Assembly: GCA_005881495.1 (NCBI GenBank)
Contig: VBHI01000336.1
Location: forward strand, 1 to 24,703
Source: Chloroflexota bacterium
GTDB taxonomy: Bacteria > Chloroflexota > Ktedonobacteria > Ktedonobacterales > Ktedonobacteraceae
Reading direction: 5' to 3'
Length of the DNA stretch: 24,703 nt
The notes beneath the pieces are model-generated. The model made no database searches and was not told where the DNA came from. It saw only the letters and a program-made list of their open reading frames with translations. The position numbers and the translations under genes were made by a program. Below are positions 1 through 7,587 of the stretch, piece after piece; the stretch's first letter is position 1, and each line of letters begins with the position of its first letter.

Positions 1-21
1 ATGCAGGCCTCACGGTTCTGC

Positions 22-564
22 TCAACCGGAGTGCAGCAACTCGCTCACATCTCTCCACCCATACCCGACCCCGGCAAGCACAGCGCCTCTCTCCTCAAAC
101 TGTTCTTCTAGCACGAGTTGTCCCCCAAGCGCTTCATAAAAACGACGGGCAGGGGCATTCTCTCTTAAGACCCGGATGAGCAAGGAGTCCATATCCTGAT
201 CAACCAGGCGCTTTACCACGCTGATGGTCAGTTGGCGTCCGATGCCCTGACGATGATACTCTGGGAGCAAATAGAGGAAATAGATTTCCCCAGTATAGAG
301 GGGGTGGTTCGAGCGCTCTGGTCCTCCCATTGCCACACCGGTGAGGAGGCCCTCATCATTTTCTGCGACATAGATGTACTCCTCGCGCTCGGCTGATTCA
401 TTGAATTCGCGCAGGGTGCGTGCCCAGTTGCGTTCAGACTCCTCGTAGGTGAACTTCATCAAACTCTCTTCTGGAACCTGGTCGCGATGGGCGCTGCGAT
501 AACTATCCACACTCACTCGCGCCATCGCAGCCGCATCGCGCAGCTCGGCTTCACGAATTCTCAT
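22..564 (-). CDS. GNAT family N-acetyltransferase
   Basis: A 180-aa protein with the GNAT fold. The acetyl-CoA binding motif A (Q/RxxGxG/A) is visible as EYHRQGIGRQL at about residues 102-112, preceded by the beta4 strand GEIYFLYLLP and followed by a C-terminal ENAPARRFYEALGG segment, the usual GNAT motif B. Family knowledge: it transfers acetyl from acetyl-CoA to an amine; the substrate cannot be read from sequence. The start at 564 is chosen because AGGAGAG lies about 7 nt upstream and because a good promoter (619-647) lies inside the longer 209-aa reading frame that opens at 651, which rules out the longer start. It is a single gene transcribed toward the left edge of the window. Confidence 0.85.
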   Translation of the reverse strand: MRIREAELRDAAAMARVSVDSYRSAHRDQVPEESLMKFTYEESERNWARTLREFNESAEREEYIYVAENDEGLLTGVAMGGPERSNHPLYTGEIYFLYLLPEYHRQGIGRQLTISVVKRLVDQDMDSLLIRVLRENAPARRFYEALGGQLVLEEQFEERGAVLAGVGYGWRDVSELLHSG

Positions 565-618
565 AGCATCTCTCTCCTGCGCTTGAACTTTCATGACAAA
601 AAAAACTCGGCGAATCCG

Positions 619-647
619 TGTATAGTAGGGTTGACCCTCGCGGTCAA
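619..647 (-). promoter_or_regulatory. Promoter and operator-like palindrome of the GNAT gene
   Basis: On the minus strand TTGACC (642-647) and TATACA (619-624) are separated by exactly 17 nt. A perfect 8-bp inverted repeat GGTTGACC-N5-GGTCAACC (629-649) covers the -35 box and much of the spacer, where a repressor would act. Transcription would start near 612, giving a leader of about 48 nt before the ATG at 564. Function is inferred from position. Confidence 0.55.
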
Positions 648-667
648 CCAATATGCATCAACTTCTT

Positions 668-759
668 GTCACCCTGAGCGCAGCGAAGGGTCTCTCTCGC
701 TGGGCGTCGAGATGCTTCGCGGAGTTGACACTGAGCGGAGCGAATGTGCTCAGCATGAC
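668..759. repeat. Imperfect palindromic intergenic repeat (CHPERSEGS type)
   Basis: The ends GTCACCCTGAGC (668-679) and GCTCAGCATGAC (748-759) are inverted repeats with two mismatches, and the interior repeats the GAGCGnAGCGAA motif. Translated, it gives the CHPERSEGS string that recurs as spurious small proteins in many bacterial genomes. It is read here as a non-coding interspersed hairpin element between genes. Genome copy number cannot be judged from this window. Confidence 0.6.
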
Positions 760-764
760 CGTGC

Positions 765-1312
765 CGTCCTCCTGCCGCGCCCATCGCCGATTTATCGACA
801 CCCCGAAAAAACCTCCCCCTCATCAACATCATAAACCTCACCATTGTGCCATCGAAGGAACCTCTACAACCACACTGTATCACATTCCGCTCCCCCGCGG
901 AAAACGCTAAAACTCCTCACGCTCAAAACGCTTGATCGCCACCAGTGTTCGCTGCCACTGCTGCTTGAGCTGCATCTATTGTCTGCTCTGCATTACCCGC
1001 TTTACAGGCTCTTCCCCTACTGCATCGATAAGATTAACCGTTAGTATGGGCGGCAGGAATGGAAAAGTATACGGCAGGAAGCCGAAAGACAGCTATTTCA
1101 ACGGCAGCCTATTTGCGGCGTGACCCACTAGAGAATTGTTTTATAGTATAATCTCAATGGGTTAGCTTTAGCCTACCCGAAAAAGGGGATGGTAGACTCT
1201 TATCGTTTAGAATAGCCTTGGGCTACGGTATCTAAAACAAATATGGCAAAATCGAATAGTGGCCTGGCAGCACCAGTTGCAGGTCGGCCAGCAGATAGAT
1301 GAAAAAGGGCCC
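765..1312. other. Intergenic stretch without a supported gene
   Basis: Short reading frames are present but have no family resemblance, no good ribosome binding site and low-complexity translations. A T/A-rich patch around 1141-1152 contains TATAAT but no -35 box at a suitable distance. Nothing else was recognised. Confidence 0.5.
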
Positions 1313-1356
1313 TTGACAACGCTTCACGATCGTCGTACAATTAACTCTATGGTTAA
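1313..1356 (+). promoter_or_regulatory. Promoter plus TTAAC-N6-GTTAA operator of the arsR gene; leaderless start
   Basis: TTGACA (1313-1318) and TACAAT (1336-1341) are 17 nt apart. A 16-bp inverted repeat TTAAC-N6-GTTAA (1341-1356) begins on the last base of the -10 box and spans the ATG at 1349. The predicted transcription start falls at or next to that ATG, so the mRNA would be leaderless and the operator would cover both the transcription start and the first codons. The same arrangement recurs at 2218-2261, which suggests autoregulation and shared control by the ArsR protein. Confidence 0.75.
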
Positions 1357-1717
1357 CGATTCATCAGAGCAGCTCAACACCATCTTTTTTGCGCTCGCTG
1401 ATCCCACACGCCGGGCCATCTTAGCACGCCTGGCGCACGGTGAGGCTTCTGGAACGGAACTGGCGCGGCCATTCTCAATCTCCGTGCCGGCGATCTCCAA
1501 ACATTTACGGGTGCTGGAACACGCTGAACTGATTCTGCACCGCAAGGACGGACGCACGCACCGGTTTCGCCTGGCCGCCCGTCCCCTCAAAGAGGCAGCC
1601 ACCTGGCTTGAGCACTACCGCCAGTTCTGGGAAGCACAATTTGACTCGCTCGACACTTACCTGCAAGTCACATCAGAAGAGGAGCAAGACCCTCATGATA
1701 CCAAGAGCGTCTCATAA
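1349..1717 (+). CDS. ArsR/SmtB-family HTH transcriptional regulator (SRPBCC-partner type)
   Basis: A 122-aa winged-helix repressor. It opens with the family signature FFALADPTRRAILARLAHGE, followed by the recognition helix segment SISVPAISKHLRVLEHAELI and the wing GRTHRFRL. No CxC metal site is visible, which fits the non-metal ArsR subfamily commonly paired with AHSA1/SRPBCC genes. The ATG at 1349 is preferred over an upstream GTG at 1259 because the promoter lies between them and the usual family N terminus begins here. The transcript is predicted leaderless. The gene overlaps the next one by 23 nt, so the two are translationally coupled. Its likely operators are at 1341-1356 and 2246-2261. 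Ligand unknown. Confidence 0.9.
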   Translation: MVNDSSEQLNTIFFALADPTRRAILARLAHGEASGTELARPFSISVPAISKHLRVLEHAELILHRKDGRTHRFRLAARPLKEAATWLEHYRQFWEAQFDSLDTYLQVTSEEEQDPHDTKSVS

Positions 1718-2144
1718 CGACACCACCCTCGTGCTGCGACGGACGTTCACCGCCGAACGCGCGCGGGTGTTTCGCGCCTGGATCACGCCTGCCGCGTTGG
1801 AGTCCTGGTTCAGACCCAGAGGCATGAGCATGACCGTGCGTTCACTCGACGCGCGGGTAGGCGGGTCCTTCCGTTTCGATTTGGAGGACGGCAGTTCCAT
1901 CATCGGCACCTACCGACAGATTGTTCCACCCGAAAAACTGGTCTTTACCTGGTTCGGCGGAGCAGCCCAAAACTGGGAAACGGTCGTCACACTGGACTTT
2001 CTCGACCAGGGTGCGGTCACAGAAGTCGTGCTGACCCACGAACACCTCGACACTCCAGAGCGACGTGCGCGGGCTGAAGGTGGCTGGCCATCTCTGTTCG
2101 ATGCGCTGGCCTCGGTGCTTTCCTCTCCCCATTTCGACTTGTGA
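1695..2144 (+). CDS. SRPBCC/AHSA1-domain protein
   Basis: A 149-aa START-like (Bet v1-type) protein. LVLRRTFTAERARVFRAWIT followed by ESWFRP is the AHSA1 N-terminal signature, and the later strands GSFRFDLEDGSSIIGTYRQI, EKLVFTWF and TEVVLTHE follow in family order, ending with the helix GWPSLFDALASVL. The fold forms a hydrophobic ligand pocket; the ligand and any enzymatic role are unknown. The ATG at 1695 has GAGGAG about 10 nt upstream and lies inside the 3' end of the arsR gene. A longer frame from 1608 is rejected because it would run through the arsR coding sequence without family similarity. Confidence 0.85.
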   Translation: MIPRASHNDTTLVLRRTFTAERARVFRAWITPAALESWFRPRGMSMTVRSLDARVGGSFRFDLEDGSSIIGTYRQIVPPEKLVFTWFGGAAQNWETVVTLDFLDQGAVTEVVLTHEHLDTPERRARAEGGWPSLFDALASVLSSPHFDL

Positions 2145-2217
2145 TGCGCTGTGAGAGACTCCGGCTCCATATCGCAGACAACAGACAGAGCGGAAAGATC
2201 GAGAGTGAGGTAGCCTC

Positions 2218-2261
2218 TTGACAATGTTCCCCTCCTCCTCTATAATTAACCTGTAGGTTAA
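2218..2261 (+). promoter_or_regulatory. Consensus promoter with 16-bp TTAACCT/AGGTTAA operator
   Basis: TTGACA (2218-2223), a 17-nt spacer, then TATAAT (2241-2246): a perfect sigma-70-type promoter. The palindrome TTAACCT-GT-AGGTTAA (2246-2261) starts on the last base of the -10 box, the same geometry as at the arsR promoter. The two 16-bp sites share TTAAC-N6-GTTAA. Most simply, the ArsR protein at 1349-1717 represses both promoters by covering the transcription start. Confidence 0.75.
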
Positions 2262-2301
2262 GTATTGTCGCCTGGCGACAGAGAAGCGGAAAGGAACGAC
2301 G

Positions 2302-2742
2302 ATGGTAGCCATTGTCAAAGAACTGACCATTGCCACAGCCCCGGCTCGCATCTGGAGTGCTCTGACACAGCCTGACGAAATAGGCCACTGGTGGACCAAT
2401 GATCTGAATGCCACACCAGAGGTGGGCACGCTTGCTGAATTTCGCTTTGGAGAGTGGGGGGATTTTGTCCTTCGGTTTGAGGTGGCCGAACTGGATCGGG
2501 ACAAGAAAGTCCACTGGATTCACAGGTTCAGCTCTGTGGCGCACTGGGCCGGGACCAGCGTCACCTGGCAACTTGAGCCGGTTCACAATGGAACCAGGGT
2601 GGTCTTCACGCATGAAGGGTTCGTGAAGAAAGACGAGGTCTATGAAAAGGCCCGCGGGAATTGGAACTACTTCCTGACCAGTCTGAAATCCTACCTGGAG
2701 ACGGGCAAAGGCACTCCCGGAACCCCTCCCGGCTTCAAATAA
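2302..2742 (+). CDS. SRPBCC-domain protein, second copy
   Basis: A 146-aa START-like protein. The N terminus TIATAPARIWSALTQPDEIG followed by HWW, the strand VHWIHRF and the segment GTRVVFTHEGF match the polyketide-cyclase/AHSA1 family, and the C-terminal helix NYFLTSLKSYLETGKG closes the fold. It is divergent from the SRPBCC gene at 1695. AAAGGA lies about 7 nt before the ATG. It has its own strong promoter and shares an operator design with the arsR gene 1 kb upstream, so the three genes probably form one small regulon. Ligand unknown. Confidence 0.85.
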   Translation: MVAIVKELTIATAPARIWSALTQPDEIGHWWTNDLNATPEVGTLAEFRFGEWGDFVLRFEVAELDRDKKVHWIHRFSSVAHWAGTSVTWQLEPVHNGTRVVFTHEGFVKKDEVYEKARGNWNYFLTSLKSYLETGKGTPGTPPGFK

Positions 2743-2999
2743 GGTCGCTTTCCTGTACGTCCTTTGATTCGATGTCACCGTTTGCGGGAGAAGTATCTGT
2801 CGTCTCTTACGGTCGGCTGACCTTTCGGAAAGGTCTCTGGCGCAGCCTGGAACGTTCCTACTCTCGTTGCTTGAGCAGCAAAGGCCATCCTGGCATGACA
2901 ACGGATCATTCTCACCTGTTGCCGCCATCGGATCAAAGCAGTGACAAGTTCAGTCAAACGTCTCGAAACGAGAAACAACGAAACCAAGGAGAAAACACG

Positions 3000-3851
3000 A
3001 TGACAACTCTCAACCAATCTGCTCCGCAGCCAAACGTGGCCGCCGAGAAGAAGCATGCATGGCCGATCTATTACACGACGCTGGTCAGGTCTGGCTACGC
3101 TCCGGTGAACGGCCTTCAGATGTATTACGAGATCCACGGCACAGGAAAGCCGCTGGTCACGATTCACCCCGTTTGGGGTTTGGCGAACGTGTTTCCCCAG
3201 CTCGTCAGGCATCGACAGTTGATTGCCGTCGAGCTCCAGGGTCACGGACGCACGGCCGACATTGATCGCCCGCTGACTTTTGAGCAGCACGCCGACGACG
3301 TTGCCGCTCTTCTGAAACACCTCCAGATCGAGCAGGCCGACTTTTTCGGCGTGTGCAGTGGCGGTATTGTGGCCGTGATGATGGCGGTCCGCCATCCCGA
3401 CCTTGTTGGCCGAGTGGCTACCTATGCAACGCGTTTTAGCAAATTTGGGGACCAGCCCGTGCGTCTTGCAAAAGCCGATGCTGATAATGTCCAATTTCAG
3501 AGAGAGAACTACGAGCAGGTGGCACCCGATCCCACACAATGGCCCACGCTGTTCGCCAAGCTCCAGAGGATGGTGTGGCAAGGATTTTCGCACGACGAGC
3601 TGAAATCGATCAAAGCACCCATCCTCATCGCGACTGGCGATCACGACTTCACCCCTGTCGAGCACTCTCTGGAGATGTCTCGGCTCATTCCAAATGCTCA
3701 ACTTGCTGTTATCCCTGACGCCGGCCACTACGTGCTCAACGTGGATCCCGAGAAGTTGTTGCCGACAGTTGCAGCCTTTCTTGATGAGCCTATTTCCACG
3801 GTCCCGTTTGCGACACCACAAACCGGCTACCATCCCGGCGTTACCAGGTAA
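3000..3851 (+). CDS. Alpha/beta hydrolase with Cys in the nucleophile elbow
   Basis: A 283-aa alpha/beta-hydrolase. AVELQGHGRTADIDRPLTFE and the acid/His segments GDHDFTPVEHS (Asp214) and DAGHYV (His243) are typical. The nucleophile elbow reads FGVCSGG, so the GxSxG serine is replaced by Cys119, as in dienelactone hydrolases. The oxyanion-hole HG motif is also changed, to IHPVWG. Substrate unknown; the changes may alter chemistry or reflect loss of activity. The ATG at 3000 has AAGGAG about 8 nt upstream. A longer frame from 2661 overlaps the preceding gene and is rejected. The gene follows the SRPBCC gene after 257 nt with no clear terminator between. Confidence 0.85.
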   Translation: MTTLNQSAPQPNVAAEKKHAWPIYYTTLVRSGYAPVNGLQMYYEIHGTGKPLVTIHPVWGLANVFPQLVRHRQLIAVELQGHGRTADIDRPLTFEQHADDVAALLKHLQIEQADFFGVCSGGIVAVMMAVRHPDLVGRVATYATRFSKFGDQPVRLAKADADNVQFQRENYEQVAPDPTQWPTLFAKLQRMVWQGFSHDELKSIKAPILIATGDHDFTPVEHSLEMSRLIPNAQLAVIPDAGHYVLNVDPEKLLPTVAAFLDEPISTVPFATPQTGYHPGVTR

Positions 3852-3910
3852 TGGGAGAAGAAGAACCATCCGAGACGCTCGATCAGTCTAGCCCGTCGAG
3901 GTGCAACGTC

Positions 3911-4032
3911 ATGTCTCTGCGACTGGAAGGAAAGGTCGCGGTCATCACTAATGGGTGGCAACAGCGGTATCGGGCCGGGCTCCGGCCGAGCGTTTCGGAG
4001 CCTCGGGGGCGCACGTTTTCATCTGTCACTAA
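3911..4032 (+). pseudogene. N-terminal remnant of a short-chain dehydrogenase/reductase
   Basis: MSLRLEGKVAVIT is an SDR N terminus. An extra AA then shifts the frame, and in the next frame GGNSGIG, the Rossmann TGxxxGIG loop, is readable. Further on, in another frame, ERFGASGAHVFIC follows the expected alpha-B/beta-2 order before a stop. At least two indels and loss of the catalytic two thirds show a dead fragment. No active protein is expected. Confidence 0.7.
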
Positions 4033-4145
4033 CATCCTGGAGGTACCTCATAAAGGGATGAACGACACAATGCTATCTCGGGGGAAAGTCCAAAGCTTTG
4101 CCTACATATGGATACAATCACAGAGGATCAAGAAAGGATTGACGA

Positions 4146-4592
4146 ATGGCAATAAATCAAGTCAGTGATGTCGTCAAAAGGTTTTTTGAGGATTTCGAGC
4201 GAGGGAGTAATACCTTTGAGCGTGACCTTCTCGCCCTACAATTTAGTGACCCATTTATGGCTGCCGACCCGGATGGTGGTATACAGGTGGTGAAGAAGGA
4301 GGACTTTCTCGCAGGGATTTCCAAACGACAAGCATTTTTTCAATCTATCGGTTTTCAATTCGTCAAAATCGTATTACTTGACCAAACACGACTGGATGAC
4401 CATTACGTGTTGGCGAAAGTCCAGGCGCATATGCGATTTGAAAAGAACCCAGGTCAACCAATAGATTTGAAAGACTCTTCCACCTATATTTTGTTCATCA
4501 AAGATGATTCACCCAGGATCGTCTTTTACACGACTCACGAGAACTTACTGAAAATTATGCAAGAGAGAGGCTTATTACCTACAAATCAATAG
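4146..4592 (+). CDS. SnoaL/NTF2-like domain protein
   Basis: A 148-aa protein whose opening (VVKRFFEDFERGSNTFERDL), FSDPFMAADPDG segment and alternating strands FQFVKIVLLDQTRL / YVLAKVQAHMRFE / STYILFIKDD fit the cone-shaped NTF2-like fold. Such proteins bind small ligands or act as isomerases or cyclases; no catalytic residues can be assigned. AAAGGA precedes the ATG by about 8 nt. The downstream neighbour is a convergent remnant overlapping by 7 nt. Base composition is lower in GC than the flanking ArsR and PadR genes, which may mean separate acquisition. Confidence 0.65.
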   Translation: MAINQVSDVVKRFFEDFERGSNTFERDLLALQFSDPFMAADPDGGIQVVKKEDFLAGISKRQAFFQSIGFQFVKIVLLDQTRLDDHYVLAKVQAHMRFEKNPGQPIDLKDSSTYILFIKDDSPRIVFYTTHENLLKIMQERGLLPTNQ

Positions 4593-4921
4593 ACCATTTC
4601 TCCTGTCAACTCAGACACTTTCTCTGGCCCAATACGCAAGCTTCGTGCATATTGGGGACATAAAGAAACAGGTGAACCAACCCTTGTAAAAATGATAACC
4701 ACCAGCGCACACACAACATATGCACCATAAATCAAAAACATACCCTCCTGGAAAACCGCGGGAGACGACACAGGCAGCAACTTTAAAATCAACACCGTGT
4801 TCGCATTGCTCGCGGAATGGAGCAGGTTCGCGATAAGAATGCTCCCCTTCGCGTTGTTGACAATCCACGTCCATATAATCGAGGTGGCAAATCCTACAAG
4901 GACGAATATATGGAGATTATT
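4586..4921 (-). pseudogene. C-terminal remnant of a CPBP-family intramembrane metalloprotease
   Basis: About 111 residues in one frame. A hydrophobic helix FVLVGFATSIIWTWIVNN is followed by GSILIANLLHSASNA, which carries the HxxxN motif of the CPBP (Abi) family, and then by a last membrane helix FLIYGAYVVCALVVIIF. The N-terminal half with the EExxxR and FxxxH motifs is absent: upstream the frame runs into sequence antisense to the PadR gene with no similarity. It is therefore a truncated, presumably inactive piece. Confidence 0.6.
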
Positions 4922-4987
4922 CGAAGCGCTAGCCCTTGACACCTCCCCACATCCATGGTATCCTTGCTCCAATATAGTAATTAATAC

Positions 4988-5011
4988 TGTATAGCGTAAA
5001 AATGTATAGCG
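4988..5011 (+). promoter_or_regulatory. Tandem TGTATAGCG repeats upstream of padR
   Basis: The 9-mer TGTATAGCG occurs at 4988-4996 and 5003-5011, a 15-bp phase, immediately before the padR ribosome binding region. A TTGACA box lies at 4936-4941. The repeats may be regulator sites or alternative -10 elements; this is inferred from position only. Confidence 0.35.
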
Positions 5012-5027
5012 AAGGTGAACATCTCCC

Positions 5028-5345
5028 ATGCACAAAAAACAGTCCGACCTTGGGCGCTTTTCTGACCCTTCGTTGTTGATCCTGGCCAGTCTGGCGAGTG
5101 GCCCCAAGCATGGCTACGCCATGATGGAAGATATTGTCCAGTTCTGTGGAACGAAGCTCGAACCCGGCACACTCTATGCCGCCCTGGCCCGCCTGGAGCG
5201 ACGCGGCTGGATTGAGGCGCTGGAAGCAGAGGACCGCCGTCGTCCGTACCGGATCACGGCTGTTGGAGAGGTTGTGCTGCGCGAACAACTCAAGACACTG
5301 CATCAGATTGTCTCGGTTGGTCAGCAACGACTTGCTCTTCCCTGA
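5028..5345 (+). CDS. PadR-family transcriptional regulator
   Basis: A 105-aa winged-helix protein. LLILASLASGPKHGYAMMED is the PadR N-terminal signature, followed by LEPGTLYAALARLERRGWIE (recognition helix) and the wing RRRPYRITAVGEVVL. Length matches the short PadR-s1 class. These repress genes for phenolic-acid, multidrug or membrane functions and often regulate the adjacent gene. The adjacent gene here is a decayed alpha/beta hydrolase, so its original target may be lost. Confidence 0.85.
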   Translation: MHKKQSDLGRFSDPSLLILASLASGPKHGYAMMEDIVQFCGTKLEPGTLYAALARLERRGWIEALEAEDRRRPYRITAVGEVVLREQLKTLHQIVSVGQQRLALP

Positions 5346-5464
5346 GATAAGAAAGGAGTCAATCATGCGTCTTGTTATCTGGATGCTCCGCCTGGAGCCA
5401 GTGCCGTTCTGGATAACTTCACTCCCCTGGCATTCTATTTTTCCCCGTCTTCCTCGCCTTTTTA

Positions 5465-5938
5465 GTGCGGTGGATTGTGTTGCAGTCCAAGCGGTTTCAT
5501 CTTGAGTTAGCGGAGGGCAAACCGGCTTCAGCACTGATTACCTTTATCAAAGGGGATAACCTCAGCCGGCTCCCGCGCTGGCTGCTTCTGCCACTCTTAA
5601 AGTGGTACCTCCAAAAAGAAAAACAGACGCTGGGACCCAATGACGTCCCTATGGAAGCGCTCATCCCCACACAGCGTTTTGACGGGCTCCTGGTCAAAGA
5701 AATGGACGGGAGCCTTGAAAGCTTCGCTGGGATGCGCGCAGACGTCTTCTTGCTGGGCGGTGCGAAAAGTCCGGCGTTTTTGCGTGACGTCCTCGATGCT
5801 CTCAACCACACGTTGCCACATGTCAAGCGGATCGAGTATCCCGATTTCGATCATAGCGCGCCGAATCAGAGCAGGCCAAACCATAAAGGCCCGGAGCGCA
5901 TAGCTGGCGACCTTCGAGCATTTTTTAGCCAGTCCTGA
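5465..5938 (+). pseudogene. C-terminal half of an alpha/beta hydrolase, N terminus lost
   Basis: From about 5500 the frame reads LELAEGKPASALITFIKGDN, then MEALIPTQRFDGLLVKEMDG, VFLLGGAKSPAF and YPDFDHSAPNQ. These are the cap domain and the strand-7/His region of a hydrolase family in which DxDH-A supplies the catalytic His. The preceding beta strands and the GxSxG elbow are missing. Upstream sequence (5365-5490) contains hydrophobic coding-like pieces in shifting frames (for example FTPLAFYF, then PVFLAFLVRWIVLQ), pointing to indels. Not expected to be catalytic. Confidence 0.6.
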
Positions 5939-6075
5939 TGAGGTAGGAGCCGCTTTTAGGTCCGTCGATACAGTACCTCCCTCTGTAACCCGTCTGCGTA
6001 TTGATCAACAGCACGTCGTTGCCACGTCGTTGCTATGAGGGGCCCCATAGATTATATTCATCCGTTGTTCACGGA

Positions 6076-6099
6076 GCACACGGGTCTAGACCCGTGTGC
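6076..6099. promoter_or_regulatory. Perfect 24-bp palindrome upstream of the ferritin-like gene
   Basis: Both 12-bp arms (GCACACGGGTCT / AGACCCGTGTGC) match exactly around a central CTAG, with no loop. It ends 36 nt before the ATG at 6136. It may be an operator or an interspersed palindromic repeat; the window contains only one copy. A separate 11-bp tandem repeat (CACGTCGTTGC twice, 6012-6033) lies just upstream. Confidence 0.45.
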
Positions 6100-6135
6100 C
6101 TCTCGATGGACGAGAACCACGATCAGGAGAAAATC

Positions 6136-7183
6136 ATGGAACACAATGTGCAACAAGCGAAAGCTTCTACCAGCCGCCGTTCCTTTTTGCGCAAGGGACT
6201 CGCGGTAGGAGGAGCAGCAACCATCGGCGCTGGTCTGTTGGTCACGGGGTTACCGGCCTTCGCCGAAAAAGCAAGTGGCGGTCTCACACCGGGAGACGCG
6301 GCCATTCTCCGGTTCCTGTCTGCGGCCGAAATCCTCGAAACCGATTTCTGGCAACAATACAACGAGCTCGGAGGCATCCAGGACAGCGAAGTCCCAGGAG
6401 GAAGTGGGAGTCCAGGCTACACCGCTGCCCTTGCAGTGCTCGATGCGGACATGGCCCAGTATATCCACGACAATACCGAGGATGAGTTCACCCACTTCAC
6501 GTTCATCAATGCGTACCTGGTTTCCAAAGGCGCCGATCCCGTCAATCTGGATACGTTTCGCACGTTGCCTAGCAGTCAAGCGACCGGCGCCCAAAAGCAT
6601 AAGCTACGGCTTACCAATCTCATGCAGCTTACGGTGGATACCAGCTATTGGACAAAGTACCGCAGCCGCACAAAGAACCCCGATTTCGGGGACACGTTCC
6701 GACCGGCAGTCCCAGGTTTGCTGAAAGGGCAGTTTCCGGCGATTCCCAGATCCGACGTTCATCGAGCAAGGTGGCACCAGCCTCTACCCCTCGTTGGCGC
6801 AGCGGGTCACCGATCCGGAAGTGCTGCGCATCTTGCTCAGTATCGGCCCCACCGAGACCATGCACTTTCAGACCTGGCAAGACAAGGCAGGCAATGCGCC
6901 TGCGCTGACCGACCCCACGAATGGGTTGGTGTTTCCGGACCTCAATGCCCCTCCGTTTGGCGGGGAGGACTTCCAGACCAACCTGATCATGCCCGAGCCA
7001 ACCGTCTTCCTCAGCCGCAAGTTCCCGCCCGTTTCGATCATTCGCCCGACTGAGACACAGGGGGCTGCCATGGGCGCGCTCAAAGCCTTGACCGACGATG
7101 GGCTCTTCAGGGGCCAATCAGCGGAGTTCTTTGCGGTCCTCCAGGGGCTTGCAGTGGCAGCAGATGCTGCCCGACGGGGGTAG
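6136..7183 (+). pseudogene. Tat-exported ferritin-like domain protein, frameshifted
   Basis: The first part has a twin-arginine signal (TSRRSFLRKG, hydrophobic stretch, LPAFA cleavage site) and two ferritin-like helices with AAEILETDFW and the metal-binding ExxH in EDEFTHFTF. At about 6755-6760 the frame changes. The next frame continues with FIEQGGTSLYPSLAQRVTDP, the second ExxH (PTETMHFQTW) and the C terminus ending at 7183. The join IPRSD to FIEQGG appears to lack part of helix 3, so a small deletion is more likely than a single-base error. The family (PF13668-like) is secreted; function is largely unknown. CAGGAGA precedes the ATG. Confidence 0.7.
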
Positions 7184-7209
7184 TAAGCGACGAGCGAGTC
7201 AGCCACATT

Positions 7210-7347
7210 CGTAGGGGCGGGAGAGGTGAGGAGTGGAGTGGGGACGCTTGCGTCGCCCATGGGGGGCAGGGGCGAAGCGGCAGGGGAACAGGACACAAGG
7301 CGACCCAAGGGTCCCCACCCTTCTTCCCTTCCACCCCCGCCCCTACG
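7210..7347. repeat. Inverted-repeat-bounded GC-rich intergenic element
   Basis: CGTAGGGGCGGG (7210-7221) and CCCGCCCCTACG (7336-7347) are perfect 12-bp inverted repeats enclosing a G-rich then C-rich interior with no coding signal. The ends resemble the hairpin units at 9313-9368, so this may be a larger member of the same repeat family. It could fold into a long hairpin after the ferritin remnant. Confidence 0.55.
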
Positions 7348-7587
7348 AGGCGAATCCGCTTCCCTGCTCGTTTCACAAAATATCTACCCTTGAGAGGCCA
7401 CGGCATCCCCCTGCCCGAACCTGCCTGCCCGCACAACCGGGATAAAGTCCCTTTCTCAACAGATATGTAGCCTACTTCAATTCGATCATCCTATTTCTTA
7501 TTATTGAGAGCGATGTCCGAATAGAGTGTAAACGCTATTGAAAGAGACCTGGAAAATTTACGGCGGGTACTCCCCGATCCATTTGAC

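Noticed and set aside
487..834. Short proteins containing the CHPERSEGS string
   Set aside because: Translation of an intergenic palindromic repeat; a known source of false gene calls.
2017..2928. 303-codon minus-strand frame antisense to the SRPBCC genes
   Set aside because: Shadow frame: no family similarity, Cys/Arg-rich odd composition, and the plus strand carries clear genes with promoters.
2775..3869. 364-codon minus-strand frame antisense to the alpha/beta hydrolase
   Set aside because: The plus-strand hydrolase has motifs, a start and a ribosome binding site; the antisense product matches no fold.
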